Positions 31,958 to 45,029 of a stretch of DNA of 64,000 nucleotides are shown here, piece after piece. A program made the translations under genes and the position numbers. How positions within the stretch are numbered: the stretch's first letter is position 1; every line of letters starts with the position of its first letter. The notes below the pieces were generated by a model. That model saw nothing but the letters and a program-made list of their open reading frames with translations, searched no databases and had not been told where the DNA came from. The DNA lies in assembly GCA_947650285.1 (NCBI GenBank), contig CANTFL010001445.1, positions 1 through 64,000 on the forward strand, read 5' to 3'. Source of the DNA: Hyaloperonospora brassicae (Eukaryota > Oomycota > Peronosporomycetes > Peronosporales > Peronosporaceae).

Positions 31958-33077
31958 CTATAAGACAGCAGACACTACATTTGTAGGTAGGTTTTTAGCA
32001 TTGAGTAAAACTTGGTCTCCAACCTCATAACGTTTAATAGAACTTCTGCCTTTAGCATCAGCTTGTTCCTTCTGCTTGTCTTGGCTATCAGCCAGTGCGT
32101 CACGCACATGTCGTAAGACATTCAATCGCGTTGCGAAAAACTCGCTTACCTGTTTTTGAACAGCATCAGGGCTGATATCAGCAAGCCGATCGTCAACTCC
32201 TCCTCCAACAAGTCCTGAACCACGCAGTGGTAGCGTTAACGGAACGCGAAGGTGTGTGAGACCATTCACATAAAATTGTGTGTAGCCGGTGGAGGCACGC
32301 ACGGCTTTTCTCAAGGCAAACTCAACGACAGGGAGCATCGACTTCAACGCTTATGCGTTTCAGCGCAAACACTGCGCAAGATGGCACCGATGATGCGATT
32401 CACTCGCTCGGTTTTACCATCAGTCTGCGGATGATCCGCTTTTAACATGTCCAAACGTGTGCCGAGCACCTTGAAGATGGTTTTAAAAAACTTTATAGTG
32501 AAGCGAGGATCTTTATTAGACACTATTGCCAACGGCAAACCGTGTTTTGAAACACTATATCGATAAACAGCGTTGCTATAACTTCACCATCAATGGTATC
32601 TGGCACCGCTGCTACATGAGCCATCTTGCTCAAACGGTCAAGAAAGACCACACTACCCGTATTTCCATACGAATTTTTCGGTAATCCGAACAGGAAGTCC
32701 ATACTGATGGACAACCAACACTCTTTGGGTATAGGCAAACTAGCCAGCGGCTCATACGCGTGAGGTGAGGGTTTCACCCGTTGACACGTTTCACACGTAC
32801 GCACATATGTCCTCACCCATTCGTAAAGTTTAAGCCACCAATTGTATTGGCTAACAGAGCCGCAGGTCTTTTGACAACCGAGATGACCACTCAACTCAGT
32901 ATTATGTACCTCATAGAGGATTCGATACTTCAACTCCCCATCAGGAGGGACAACGATGCGAGGAGTATCCTCCACATCCGTGCTATAGCACAACAGGCCT
33001 TTATCGATAGAATATCGATGTAACCTCGCACGTAATCGTGCCGACAATTTTATGTCCGAGTCCTTAACTCTTCGCAC
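31958..33077 (-). pseudogene. Integrase of element 3
   Basis: 33077-32523 carries YEVHNTELSGHLGCQKT and TCETCQRVKPSP (HHCC zinc region), then ISMDFLFGLPKNSYG (first catalytic Asp). 32538-32344 has IVSNKDPRFTIKFFK, where the second catalytic motif SD is changed to SNKD, and KTERVNRIIGAILRS with the Glu. 32347-31958 encodes VEFALRKAVRASTGYTQFYV and the C-terminal module (RYEVGDQVLLNAKNLPTNVV). Frameshifts at 32530 and 32345. Confidence 0.8.
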
Positions 33078-33741
33078 CCTAGAGCACGTAGCAGACCTAC
33101 ACAGTGTTCATCTTTGGCATGTGCCGTACGGATTAGGTAAGTGACCGACGAAGACAGAGTCGTTGCATGAGCAAGCTCATAGTCAGGCCTGCGTGGCAAC
33201 GCATCAGCCAAATCATTCTGCTTGTTCGGCTTATACTTCACCTCGGATTTGTACATAACAAAGAAGAAAACCAAAAGGCCATTATCTGTAAGAGGTGAGG
33301 TGACTGGGTCGCAGTGCGTAGTGACGCATGATCGGTGTAGATCACATTCGGCTTAGAGCTAAGAAGATGAAATCTGAATTTGACAAGAGTATACTTCATT
33401 GCAAGTAGCTCTTTGTCATAAATAGGATAGTTCTTTTCTGCAGCCTTCAGCTGCCCGGACTTAAACGCAATTACGCGTTCCCGTCCGTCAGAATCTGTCT
33501 GTAACAGGGCGCTGCCTATGGCAAAGTCAGATGCATCACAGACGACACTGAAAGATCGATCAGGATCATGCAAAGCCAAGATTGGCGAATGAAGGAGACT
33601 CTCATTTACTGCTTGAAAAGCATCATGCTCGATGCTAGTCCAGCACCATTCCACATCTTTTTTAAGGGGATTGAGTATGGTTGAGCCATATCTGCGTAAT
33701 TCACACTGTACTTGTGCAAGTAATTGGCAAGGCCAAGTCAC
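33050..33741 (-). pseudogene. RNase H of element 3
   Basis: Ty3-type RNase H: SFSVVCDASDFAIGSALLQ, NYPIYDKELLAMKYTLVKF and NVIYTDHASLRTATQSPHLL carry the three catalytic acidic residues. A frameshift near 33240 leads to EVKYKPNKQNDLADALPRRP, the end of the domain. Preceded by LKKDVEWCWTSIEHDAFQAV. Confidence 0.82.
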
Positions 33742-34417
33742 TTACGTAAGTCCTTTTGTTCTTTTGGAAATGGCCAATCCACTATGGCTTTTACCTTAGC
33801 GGGATCCGCTTAAAGACCTCGCTTGCCAATAAAAGCACCCTAAAAGGTAATCTCTTCTGCACCAAAGATGCACTTGGATGCGTTGGCGTACAACCTATTC
33901 GTGCGCATGCACTCGAGCACCGCTCGTAAATGGTCAATGTGATTGTCCACATCTGACCGACCGTTCATAGCACGACTATGGACATAGATGTCATCAAAGT
34001 ACGTCTATGCATATCCTCGGTGAGGTCTGAACAATAGTGTCACAGGAAGATTGAATGTAGTCGGGTAATTTGATAACCCTTGCGGCGTAACAAGCCACTC
34101 CCAGAGCAAACCGCCCGGAGTGCTGACCGCTGCCAGTGGAATATCGCTTTCTCGCATGAGCAGCTGGCAATATTCATCGACTAAGTCAAGCGCACTGTAC
34201 ATTGTACATCCCACCATTTTGTTCTATATAACATCCTTCCTCTAAATTGGTGTCTGAGCCGGGATGGTGGCCGCATTATGCTTATTTTAAGCATGAACAA
34301 TGCGCCACTTCCCATTGTGCTTTTTGACACAAAAGGTCGGTGGGTAATGGGAAGATTTGCTCTCACGTACCATTCATGCCGCGTGCTTTGCACGAAAGAA
34401 GTCGTCAATGACGTCAC
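33742..34417 (-). pseudogene. Reverse transcriptase of element 3
   Basis: 34217-34005 reads YSALDLVDEYCQLLMRESDI and PQGLSNYPTTFNLPV, followed in frame after a stop by TYFDDIYVHSRAM, so the FDD box is intact but cut off by TAG. The connection region follows at 33960-33760 (LYANASKCIFGAEEI, KGLLADP-like, LGLANYLHKYSVNYADM). Stops within the palm make it inactive. Confidence 0.78.
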
Positions 34418-34552
34418 ACTGTTCCTTCGGTAAAGGCCACTGCCGTGTAACGCAGAATTTAGTTCCAGGAATTAAGTCAATTTTATGACGCACACCTCGA
34501 TCGGGAGGTAAGACGGACGGTGGGTCGTGACATACCACGTTCTGAAACTCAT

Positions 34553-35867
34553 CTACCGAAGGATAAATAAATCAAGAGAATTATTAAGGATTGAAGTTCC
34601 ACTACGGGTATCCAATGCCGTCTTTGTGTCCTCAAGGACAGACTCGTCCAATAACGAGGATGGGTTCAATGGAATATCAGGCCGAATGACCACTAACTCG
34701 GATAATTTTCCTGCCTGTAACGCTTGGCTAAATTTGCCGTCAGACATTTCGTCGAGTTCAAAGAGAGTATTCAAGGATGGAAGAGTCTCAAGATTAATAT
34801 TGCCATCGATCTGGCCATCCAACCCATTGACAAGTGTTTATAGTGTATTATTACTATTATCACTTCGTGACTATTTAGACGTTTAGCGCCTAACACTTGC
34901 CACCCTGCGCTGGGATTGTTTTCCCAAAGAAACCTTACGCCTCTTAGAGGCCGGGAAAGTAGGGTCTTCGTGGTTGCTATTCATCTTAGCACGCTCTATA
35001 CGAGAGCTCATGTTTTAAACGATATCTGGTGAACACTTCAATTAGTGGATTCACACGTACCACTTCACGTACAGCATCCGGTCCTAGCCCTAAACACTCT
35101 GGCTTCTCGCCATCAATGTCATTACCGACATTCAGTGAGGTGCCACCTCGACCGCCCTCAATCGGTGGAATTTCTCGTGCCACTTCACTCACATCATAGG
35201 AATTGCAATTTCGAAGACTCGGTCCTAGACCAGCAATGTCTGCAGCATGCAGTGACTCAGTATCACAACGAGTATCACTCAACGGAGTATAACTCCCTTA
35301 ACATATGGTGAAAGATCTCCGCTGAATATTAATGTCATTAACATTGGAGTTAACTAACCCTGACATACCAATGTCCAGCACATTGACATCTTTTGTTAAT
35401 GATTCGCTCCAAAAGCGCTTTTGTTGCCTAGCAAAGGCGGGTTCATAACTCTCCAATGCTTCCCTAGGAACATTGCGCATGGCGCCTAAGGTCTGAGACC
35501 TCCAATCAATCCATGGCTCATGGCGTTCAAGCCAAGCCATACTCAGGATGAGATCATATCTCGAATTTAAATCAAGGACAAGTCAGCGTTCAATGCTTTA
35601 AAGGTCCAAAAACTTCACACCTAAGTTCACCGGAACTTTAGGGCCCGTGACGCGACTACCAGTCGCTAAACAAACGGTGATTGAATCAACCTCATGCGCT
35701 TTAAGCGCTTCAGCGTAATGCTGACCTCCTTCAAGGGAACGACGTCGAGCATAATTGCATGATGCTTCGGAGTCGATTAAGATCGACCAATGCTTCTCAA
35801 AGCCTTTAACCTTCGCCTCGGCGACTAACAATCCAGGCTTGTATCCACGCTCTGTGCTGGTGGGCAC
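34553..35867 (-). pseudogene. Protease and linker of element 3
   Basis: 35867-35598 resembles the retroelement aspartic protease: WSILIDSEASCNYARRRSLE, with Glu in place of the Gly of D[ST]GA, and GPKVPVNLGVKFLDL. Downstream frames (35540-35298, WLERHEPWIDWRSQTLGAM; 34822-34553, an acidic region with LELDEMSDGKFSQALQAGKL-like sequence) form the linker to RT. The altered DSEAS should inactivate the protease. Confidence 0.68.
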
Positions 35868-35953
35868 AGAGCTCGGTGGGGCTAAACCCTGTTATACTCT
35901 ACCTCGTAGAGAAGCGACACAACTCAGTTCTAACCCAATCGGGCGCCCCGCAC

Positions 35954-36986
35954 CTACTGAATGTCGACCTTTCCCCGTGCCATACCAGGTTTCTGGTTGT
36001 GGCTGGGGTTTCGACCCATAGTAGTCGGTTGTTGCTTACGCAAAGGGAAAGTGGGACGCAAGTGTTTAGTGCTTCCGCACATATAACAGCGTTTCACTTC
36101 CTGTCGTTGCTCTGCAACATGAAGCTCCGCTTCACCTACATCTTTAGCATGGATGAGATCCATCGGTTCTGGCTAACAGTAAGCCGAGGGGCTCGCAGAG
36201 GTTGCCCTCGCAAAGCTTGGGTTGTACCCATCCTAACCAAGTCTGGACGCCTTGAATTTGTGCTCATCATTTTGAGCGATGCTAACAGCTTCCTCAAAAG
36301 TAGAGGGATGCACCCGAATCACTTCGGTCCTGCCTACGCCATTACGAAGACTTTCCATGAAGACAGTAACATAGACTGTCTCAGGGAGAGGGTTGGACTG
36401 CATGGCAGCCATCAGAGTTCTCAACTTGGACATATTCCGTCAGCTCATTCTTACCCTGACGGGTAGACAAGAAGCGTGAGCGCACGCGATAGGCCTGGTT
36501 ATGCGGCTCGAAAACTCGCTATAGGTCTAACTTGAGCTAATCCCATGTGGGAAACGCCAAGTCAACCGTCGTGCCACACGTCGGAGCCCACTCTCTAGCT
36601 CTTCCATCGAGCTTGGAGATAGCTAGCGAGACCCGCTGATGCTCCAGTGAGATAAGGCCAGAGCTCATGGCCATCTTAATCTCACGGATCCAGAATGTGA
36701 GGTTTTCCCTCTCCTTCCCGGAGTAATGTTTAACGTTCACCCTAAGGGGAAGAGGCTTAGCCTCTTCAGTTGGCATCGCCACGTAGCGTGTTGGCATGGC
36801 CGACGCTACTTGGTTTTGAACCTGCCCTAGAAGGGCCATTTCGTACTGCATGAAGGTCTCAACTCGTGCATTGAGCACATCGGGACCCTGCCCAGCTACT
36901 AACTCCACATACTCTGGGTCTATGGCCGCGGTCAGCTTATCAAGCGCGACCTTTTGGGCCTCAAATAGGGGTGTGGATTGCTCCAT
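35954..36986 (-). pseudogene. gag of element 3
   Basis: 36986-36537 (149 codons, MEQSTPLFEAQKVALDKLTA) holds a capsid-like domain: VNVKHYSGKERENLTFWIRE, LISLEHQRVSLAISKLDGRA. It is stopped at 36537, and decayed frames follow: LRTLMAAMQSNPLPETVYVT (36430) and KRCYMCGSTKHLRPTFPLRK (36080), a zinc knuckle with CX2CX4H but the last Cys missing. The ATG at 36986 is 59 bp inside the 5' LTR. Confidence 0.75.
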
Positions 36987-37031
36987 CCTAACAGAGAATC
37001 AGTCGTTACCGACTCAGGCGTAGATTGAATA

Positions 37032-37043
37032 CAAATGCTACCA
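37032..37043 (-). other. Primer binding site of element 3
   Basis: Minus strand TGGTAGCATTTG, two bases inside the 5' LTR; complementary to the 3' end of initiator Met tRNA, as in elements 1 and 2. Confidence 0.68.
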
Positions 37044-37045
37044 AG

Positions 37046-37579
37046 TGTAGCGGAGCTACACAGCTTCTTAAACCAGAGGAAGACTTAACGCTCAATGAGC
37101 AACTTTGGTTCTACGAGATCGACTCAAAGAGTCAACAGCTCCGAGAGCTAAGCTTTGGATCAAAGAACCCGACTCAAAGAGTCAACAAGCTCAGAGAGCT
37201 TACGGTCCCTGTTCCAGGGGGAACAAACGATTCAAAGAATCAAACGCACTGAGTGCACAAGGAGTAGCTGCCTTAACAAGGCGTTGCTACTTCCTTACGA
37301 TCGCAAGACGCCTCAGAGAGGCACGTGTCTTTTGTTGATCAAAATGGGAACTGAATTTTATTTCTTCTTTTATCCCAAAAGAACACCGTAGAACAAAGTA
37401 AATAACCTACTCACTAATGTCCTAGATAAACCTCTCTAAAAAATCTCGTAATCAATGGCTGACAGACATCAGTCTTCAACAATTGATACTTGTGTTCTAA
37501 TATTACTTTAAAGGGGATCCCATCCCTTGTGTGTACCACACCTATTGTCGACTACCAGTCGACGTGTAACCCCGTTACA
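37046..37579 (-). repeat. 5' LTR of element 3
   Basis: Starts TGTAGCGGAGCTACAC (a perfect TGTAGC/GCTACA hairpin, lost in the partner) and ends TGTAACCCCGTTACA, followed by CAAGA. Practically identical to 29904-30436 from about base 32 to the last 20 bp. Confidence 0.92.
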
Positions 37580-37584
37580 CAAGA

Positions 37585-40500
37585 TGGGAGACGACAAAGG
37601 TGATACAAGACCCGTGTCGTATGTAAGAAGTCGCAACAAAAGCATAGAGCAACAGAAGCAATCGAGGCCAGATGAAGTCGACTAAGTGTGATTGACTATG
37701 AATTAACCTGATTGAAAGTCGAGGTGTAATGGTTCGGTCTACATGTGCCGCCGAGCTTGTAAGGGATTACTAATGGCGAAATCGTGAACACACGATTGCA
37801 AGAAGGCGCTACCCCGATGGTAAATAAGGTTACTGCTCGAAGTCGTTTAACGAAGCGTGGACCGGGAAAGCTTGTATATATATATATTGTGCAAGCACAT
37901 TAACAAGCTGGTAAACTTTTTTACATATTAAGTTTGAAAGCCCCGCAATTTGTTAGAATAACTCTCTCTGACAGGCCACAAGGCCCTGCGGTTCACGTGC
38001 AACACCTGTTGATGGTAAGTCTAACCTTACCTGATTGGCTAATTATGTGACTGGGTAGCACATGGGTCGCAGAGAGACGGACGCCATGTGACAGGTTGAC
38101 ACATAGGATCGGAAGAGACGGAGACCGTGCGCAACTTGACATGGTCTAGCTGCAGTATCGTTTTGATTTTTGCATAACGTTTAGCTGACCAGTTAAGCAA
38201 TTGAAACTAATATATATATTTTTTTACTTTCCACCACTTTTTCTCAAAAGCAACAACAACAACACTTACGTCTAACACAAGCAACACAAGGGCATGAGCT
38301 CTCATTTTCACAAAGTTGTCGAATGAAGAATCTACGATGCGCTTTGCCTTTGCTAATCAGCAGTGCCCAGACCTATGATTGGTGAAGAAATGCTCTAATG
38401 AAATTAAAACTGATACAAATGATCAAGATAATTTAAAAGTTAAAACGCTTATTTTTAGATAGCAAAGCGTTTCTTCATCACCGTGTGACCCTGTTGGTGG
38501 GACGATTTTGCACTGTATATTGTGGGATTAAGTCGATATAGATCTTGGCCATGTAAAGAATTACGCAGCGATCGTACTAGAGAATCTATGTATGAAATAT
38601 ATCGAGACGAAATGGGCAATGAAGTGAAATTTATACTCCGCAGACTTTCGCGGGTTCTCGTTTGGAATTTAAATTAATCCTTCAGTGATTGCATAGTCTC
38701 GAAATGATTTTATACCTCGATTTCTTTGGACCACTAGATGTATAGTCGGGCCTTGCACATATTGCTTCGTCCGATTGAATATGGATCTCTTTGCAGGATG
38801 CACCAAAAACGAAGAAAACAACATAGAAATGGGCTTGCAGGCAAACGCGGCCAAATTATCTTATTGTCAGTTTACCGCAGGTATTTTACTTGAAGAGAAG
38901 TCCGCGTTCATCTTGTTTGAGGTACACCAAGGAGTTTTGCTTAGAATATTCTTTGTGTTTTGTGTTGCTTGCTCATTTTCAATTTGATTGTTGCGTTGAA
39001 ATACACACTTAGTTTCAGCTTACATCCAATATGATTAGATGACGATGTAGATTTGGATATTGAACGCCTTTATTGAGTCACTTTGATGGACGGGTGACTT
39101 GATAAGATCGTGGTGCTTCACGAAACTATCTTTTGACCATTTTGAGATTTCCCGGGACTCGGCCTAAGTCAGTCTATGTTGATCCATTATTTTGCAGTCA
39201 ATATTGGATCATCGACTCTGTAAACGGCGAAGCATTTATCGTCTTTTCCAAGCATACATGTGCAAATAATGACACCCATCACAGCTGACCCATCAAAGCA
39301 GACAAAGAATTAAATCAAATGGTCTGCTCATGCTAGACCCCATTAGTCAAATTGAGGAGGTCACTTTATTAGACGAATCTTTACTCACTGATCTTAATTA
39401 GATGCAAAGCGTACGTCTACTTGTGAGAGGCGTTTAGTCATTTTCATGTGGCGTTAACTTTTATCATGCACTTGGCGCATGCATTCTGTCTGAGAAATCA
39501 GCAAAAAATGATCGCGTTTAAGCATGAGATGTTCCGATGGGGTTAGGATTATCGTCTCATTAGGCTTTTTATCACTTTTAATAGTCAGCGTCAACATATA
39601 AATATTTTTAGGCCACATATTCATTACGTACGTGTCAATATCTAGTTGTAACAATCGTGACACACCCCATTCTCACGACATATTTCATAATTGTGCACAA
39701 AATAATTATAGTTATATTGTTCATTGAGAAGTTACTGTCTGTGCGTTGCCATTTCTCTCATCCTGTGAAGTAGTTTTAGGCCACGGCTTAAATGCCTATG
39801 CCGTGTCAATATATATCAACACGTCGAGAAAGTTTACAATAATATCGAGTTCAAAAAAGCGATGGCGAAAATTGCGACCTTATACGCGACATCGATATGT
39901 CGACCATCAGAGGATGAAAGAAGGTATAATTTGGCACAATCACGGTATGTGTACACGTACTCTTGGTTGTATATTTAAAAACAGGTAGTACTTAGTATGG
40001 TTGTTGAGCCGTTTAATCATTTGTGTACATGTTTCGGAATTATTTAAGTAATGGGTAAATCCAAACATTATAATACTAACGGGATACATTTCCGCAAAAT
40101 TATTGTCTAGACATTATTTAACGTTTTTATTGTTAGCAAACACTTTTTTGTAAGGTAACTTATGTGAAGAAGCATTTATATTTCGAATCAATTTTATTCT
40201 TGCTTAACATATTAAGCCACTATTTCATAATGCTCCAACTTCGAAAATATAAAATTGTACAAATGAATAATTGTTGACGCGATGTGTTGTTTTATAAAGA
40301 TTGTTGACTCAAGATACCGTAGTTCTCGATAGTATTTGACTCGTTTGGGATTGGTCCTTTCTACGAATAATTGGATCTTTAGGCTATACTGTCTTCTCTG
40401 GCAAAGAGATGTGGTGGATCCGCTACACTTAGTATCACTTGTAGAGATTCAATTCTTGACTTTGTAGAGACTGGTATTTTTTAAGGATATAAATGTTACA

Positions 40501-43500
40501 TCTCCTCTCTGAGGCCCAAACGTCGAGCTAATTAGTCTAACCGAATCCATGATCCCATTTACAGTACCTTTTTGACCCGCAAAGCCCGGACGTGTTGGAT
40601 GCACGTCTAGACAGTTTAAAACCATGTAATTAGTATATTTAATGGCAATCTTACGATCCGTTTATGTAGTCGATCACAATAAATTTAAGTCTGGACCAGT
40701 ACCCAAAGAAAAGGATAAGCTTTGCCCCTCAAACTAAGCGTCAAACTTTACTCTAGAAGGGGTTAATAAATCTCATTTCCGTAAAGACGAAAATAGATGT
40801 AGGCATGACATCTAGCATCGTTTGTGTGAACCATGAATGTATATTGCTTATGTTTCTCAGATCAAAAAAAGTGCGAAACGTTAAGACACATTTTTGCGGA
40901 ATATTTGTTGGCGCTGCACCTTCGACATAGTTAACGCTGCAATTGCAGCTTACTCGCGCATTTATGCCGCCAAATAGGCATACCGTAAATTTCACGCTTC
41001 TTGTCTACCCATCAAGGTAGAACGACTTTATCGGACGATTTTCATATGTTAAAGCGATCATGGCGGCAATGTAGACTGAGAATGTCTTTAAATATTGGTA
41101 ATGTGACCGTGTTCATCGAAGATTAAGATACTAAGACTACCACCGTTCTTCTCAGCTTAAAACTCTTCTCGTATAGCTAAAGGGTTTGAGATGCCTTGGC
41201 GTGTAGTCCTTTGCCATATATGAGGGTGAAGACCACTAAGTCTTCAATTAAGACTAGATGACTAATTTTATCTAACGCATGAAAATGTCTAGAATAAATT
41301 GATCAGAAATACCGGATGTTTAAGACCTTAGGCTCGAAGCGCAACGTTTTTAGTTCAGATGAGAAAGCCATGAACCTCTCCGCAACAAAGCCTTAGCGCT
41401 AATGGCGCAATCCACTGACCAAATAGATAAACGTGTAGGTCACTAGATTTTACATTCAAATTTCAAATGAAGATGAAAAAGACATAGGCTTTGTGTAAAG
41501 CTCAGTGAAGAATAGTAACCTGGATTGTACTAAGGTTGGACAGCCTAATTGTGCATGTATACAGCAAATTGTATTAAACAGTGAGAATTGGGGCCAATAT
41601 AGTCTTGACCGAGCACAAATTATGTGCGTGGCGTGGCTTGTATATATACACTAACTGCTAATCGCTGCGATGGCGACTTATTCGATGTCGATAAAACTGT
41701 GTATGTTTATACATGCAGTGTTCTAAATATACTGACATCTCGACAACTCCCTTTTTCCTTCTTCTTGAAGGTCCATTGTCTCATTGTAAAATTGGACAAG
41801 TAGTAAATTGACGGTTTAATTTTGCAACATATTGTTGTTATCCTAGAGTGTTAGTAGCAGTGCCCGATATGCACTTATTTACGGAATGTCCATGCTAATA
41901 GTAGCATGGTTCTCAATAATATTTTAATCTATATCTGCGTTTTTGAGCTTGAAATATGTCAAATGTTTAGCAATTTAGGCTTCGAAGTCAGTTGACCTTG
42001 TATTCAAGTGATAACTTGTCTTTATATCGATCTTTTTTCAACGTCTAATGTGATTGTCAGTCTTATGTTTGCATAGTATAAAAGTAGTGCAATTAGTGAA
42101 TCTACGATCATAAGAGGCTCTATAGATCCGTATATATACATTCTATCTTGTTATTCTAAATACTTTGTGTGTTTCGCAATTGGCCATCCGTTTAACTTTA
42201 CTATTAAGGTGTTCTTCGTAATATTGACTGTGTCCCTGAAACCAAACATTGCTTCTCACGGCATCACCTTCAATAAAAACATTGTGAATGCATTGAATAT
42301 TTGGCATGTGCAGAACGTGCGGCAAAAAAAGTTCAGGTAAGAGTAAATCCCCCATTTTACGCCTTTATTTGTTGTAGATCTTCAAGTGACCACTGGCGCA
42401 ATTTAAATGCATACAATCAGCTTAGTACACCCGCTATGCAGACTTATACATATAATCATAGAAATCCTTGCTTTATCATTTTTTATTGAATAAAAATTTC
42501 ACTCGACTTGGTCGATACTCTGTACCAATCAACATGTGTATCAACGATATGTAATGATCGTGGCGAGCTATCCGAGAAGTATATTCTGTAAGTAGCCAAT
42601 GACTCCGTGAGTGTTGTCTAATATATCGATTATGTATTATTCGGACTCGTGACGCAATTGCTTATACATAATAGTAGATCCGCAGAAGCGTAACTTGGAA
42701 ATTTCTTGTCCATGTTGGTGCACCTAAAATTGGGTTGATGTAGACATGTATACAGCTAATTTACGATCTGTGTGAGTAGATGCGCACATATTAACTTCGA
42801 GGCTGAGTATTTTGCAAAGAGACAATTTGGTAAGCGATGTCTAGTAGCAAATTCCACTTTGATTAAAGCCATCTTTGACTTATCTTTGCCAATAGTTCGA
42901 ATAGCATTTGTACATAGCTCGTCCATGCCGATAATCGACACGAGTGTGGTGAAGTGGTTTTTAAGAATTGTGTGATGAGACCCCAGACCACTCAATGAGC
43001 CGAACTTCCGACTTACATAAAGGGTACCCCGACGCCGCGTTTGGACCTTGACTCACCTTGTGTACCCGTAGACTAAGGGTTTGCACTCTATAGAAGACAG
43101 AATTGGGATTTGAAGTTTGGTATTGATAGAGACAGATTCGTAGGACCCGAGTTAGCATGCTTCACTCGGTCGCCGCTTGATCGAATTAGTCGGGTGTGGA
43201 CTTATAACCATATTCTACATGAAGATTTTCGTCTTTGGCCTTGTAAATGTAGTAACAGGGGTATGAAATACGCGGTCCTTTCTTGTCTCCTTGAAGACTG
43301 AATCAGGTGATCGCGTCCACTAGTGGATATGGGGGTAGGCTACTCGACGACCTCACAGGCCAAATAATTCCTGGGGCTCTACTGTACTTGGAATTGCTAC
43401 GTAACTGTCTTTGACGGATGAGAGACAAATAACATCCCGTTTTCGGAATCGACGTACAGACCTAGCGGATCTTTGGGAGCGCCACTTAATAAACCCACAG

Positions 43501-45029
43501 GCCAAACAATATATGGAGTTCTTGTTGCACTGAAAGCTTTTTCGCGCAACTGTCTTCAACCCAAGGGGGGGCAAAGTACATCCTGTCCCCGGAATAGTCG
43601 TGTATACCAAGTTAAAGTTCCTTTTAAGACGAAGCAGACGTTCTGAATAGATCGCAAATATAGTAGTATTGAAAAATTTATATCCATAAAATCCGTTATT
43701 GTATCCTTACCTCGTGCCCTAATTTCTGATTTGACTGGACAGAAGTAGCTTAAACTTCAGAGCCACGACGTCCTTCTGAGGGACCAAGATCCACCTATAG
43801 GAGCTTGAGGCCCGCCTTAAGGGTCCCGAGGTCCATATCAAGGGACTTGTGATCCACCTTGAGTGACCTAACCTTCAAATTAGGTCCCGTGGTCTACTTT
43901 GGTTAGTACCTTTAACCGGTACGCTAGCGATCATTTCTTATCAGTGGGCTCTGCCGGTCTTCTCCACCAAATAAATTGTCGCCTTCGTGGCCCCTTTCTT
44001 CTTGTCACTCTTTCTTTGAGAAGAGAAGTGTCATTCCTTCGGTGCGCTGGCCTCCGTGTCCATCAATTACGAAAAGCACTTTGCCAAAGGTATAATACAA
44101 TTTTCGCAGCCATGGCTCAAATTCCATTAACATCTTAAGTGGATACTTCGATCGGTGCTAAACTTACACAAAGATTTACAAGTGCGAATGATTACACAAC
44201 ATCCTCATTCAAAGTCGAATTTTACACGTACAGATCCTGAGCGTATATTTAGTCTCTTCTGGGACGCGTATGACGTTTATAATTGCTGTGCTCTTTTTAA
44301 CTGGACACATTAGGATATGATCGATAATAACGTATAATATCACCACCTCAAAGTAAAAAAATGGAGTTATTACTATTTGAAAATGTTCGACTTGCCATCA
44401 CGTTTGCTCTGGTGAAAATATAGGTTGCAAGCCATTTGTCATTCGTACCGTTCTCTACTACGCACTGCATCACACTTACAATAAAAATGAAATAAAAGAC
44501 GTCCTTACTTTTTTTCCTTGTCACACTTTTGTGTTGTGATATTAAAGCCGGGTAAGAACTGCTGTTGACGATGCAATGCATGTCGATCCCATCTTTAGGA
44601 TTGCTATCGTAACGACGCCGTTGTCTTCCATTACGAATTAAATATGGGCTGAGAATACCTTTGATGATCAATATACAGCTTTGTGACATTATCTTATACA
44701 TATGTTGGTTTAGGCGAAGACATTAAATTGTCGGCTCTTTTACGTGCGTGACTGTATCGATAATCAAACGATTACACCCTGATGTACCACTGAGCGAAAA
44801 TTAAGAAAATATCTCGTATAAAAGCTCTCATGTAATAAAAGGGTTCTGTTGCCCGGCACTCGGTAATGTGCTATGGTAATTATTGCGATTGTATAAGACA
44901 TTAACTCAATTATTTTTAAAGCGTAACTGAATCTTGAATTTTACAAATGGATTATCACATTTTGACGTTCGCGTGAAACGTGTCACCAATAAAGCGTTTA
45001 GTGCACGAGGCTGTGGTAAAGTGATCACG
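37585..45029. other. AT-rich stretch without recognisable gene
   Basis: All open frames are below 120 codons and lack recognisable motifs. A short TA run lies at 37873-37887. A degenerate 21-bp tandem repeat is listed separately at 43771-43892. I found no transposon signature or RNA gene by eye. Probably old, unrecognisable repeats. Confidence 0.5.
43771..43892. repeat. Degenerate tandem repeat of about 21 bp
   Basis: About six units on the consensus TCCACCTTGAGGGACCTGAGG, e.g. 43790-43810, 43811-43831, 43832-43852 and 43853-43873; outer units are shorter (19 bp) and worn. No known gene or element contains it here. Confidence 0.6.

Larger units (their letters stand above)
29904..37579 (-). 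mobile_element. Element 3: full-length Ty3/gypsy retrotransposon, inverted
   Basis: 7,676 bp, LTRs of 533 and 534 bp, perfect target duplication CAAGA (29899-29903 and 37580-37584), primer site at 37032-37043 and a polypurine tract at 30437-30448 (GGTGGGGAAGGG on the minus strand). Minus-strand order is gag, protease, RT, RNase H, integrase, then 1.5 kb containing an antisense reading frame on the + strand. It is a different family from elements 1 and 2 (LTRs do not match), but shares its organisation with them. LTRs are nearly identical over about 480 bp, yet gag-pol has many stops. Confidence 0.93.

Noticed and set aside
29904..37579. Two nearly identical 530-bp blocks as a segmental duplication
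   Set aside because: They are the LTRs of element 3: target duplication CAAGA, primer site and polypurine tract are all in place.
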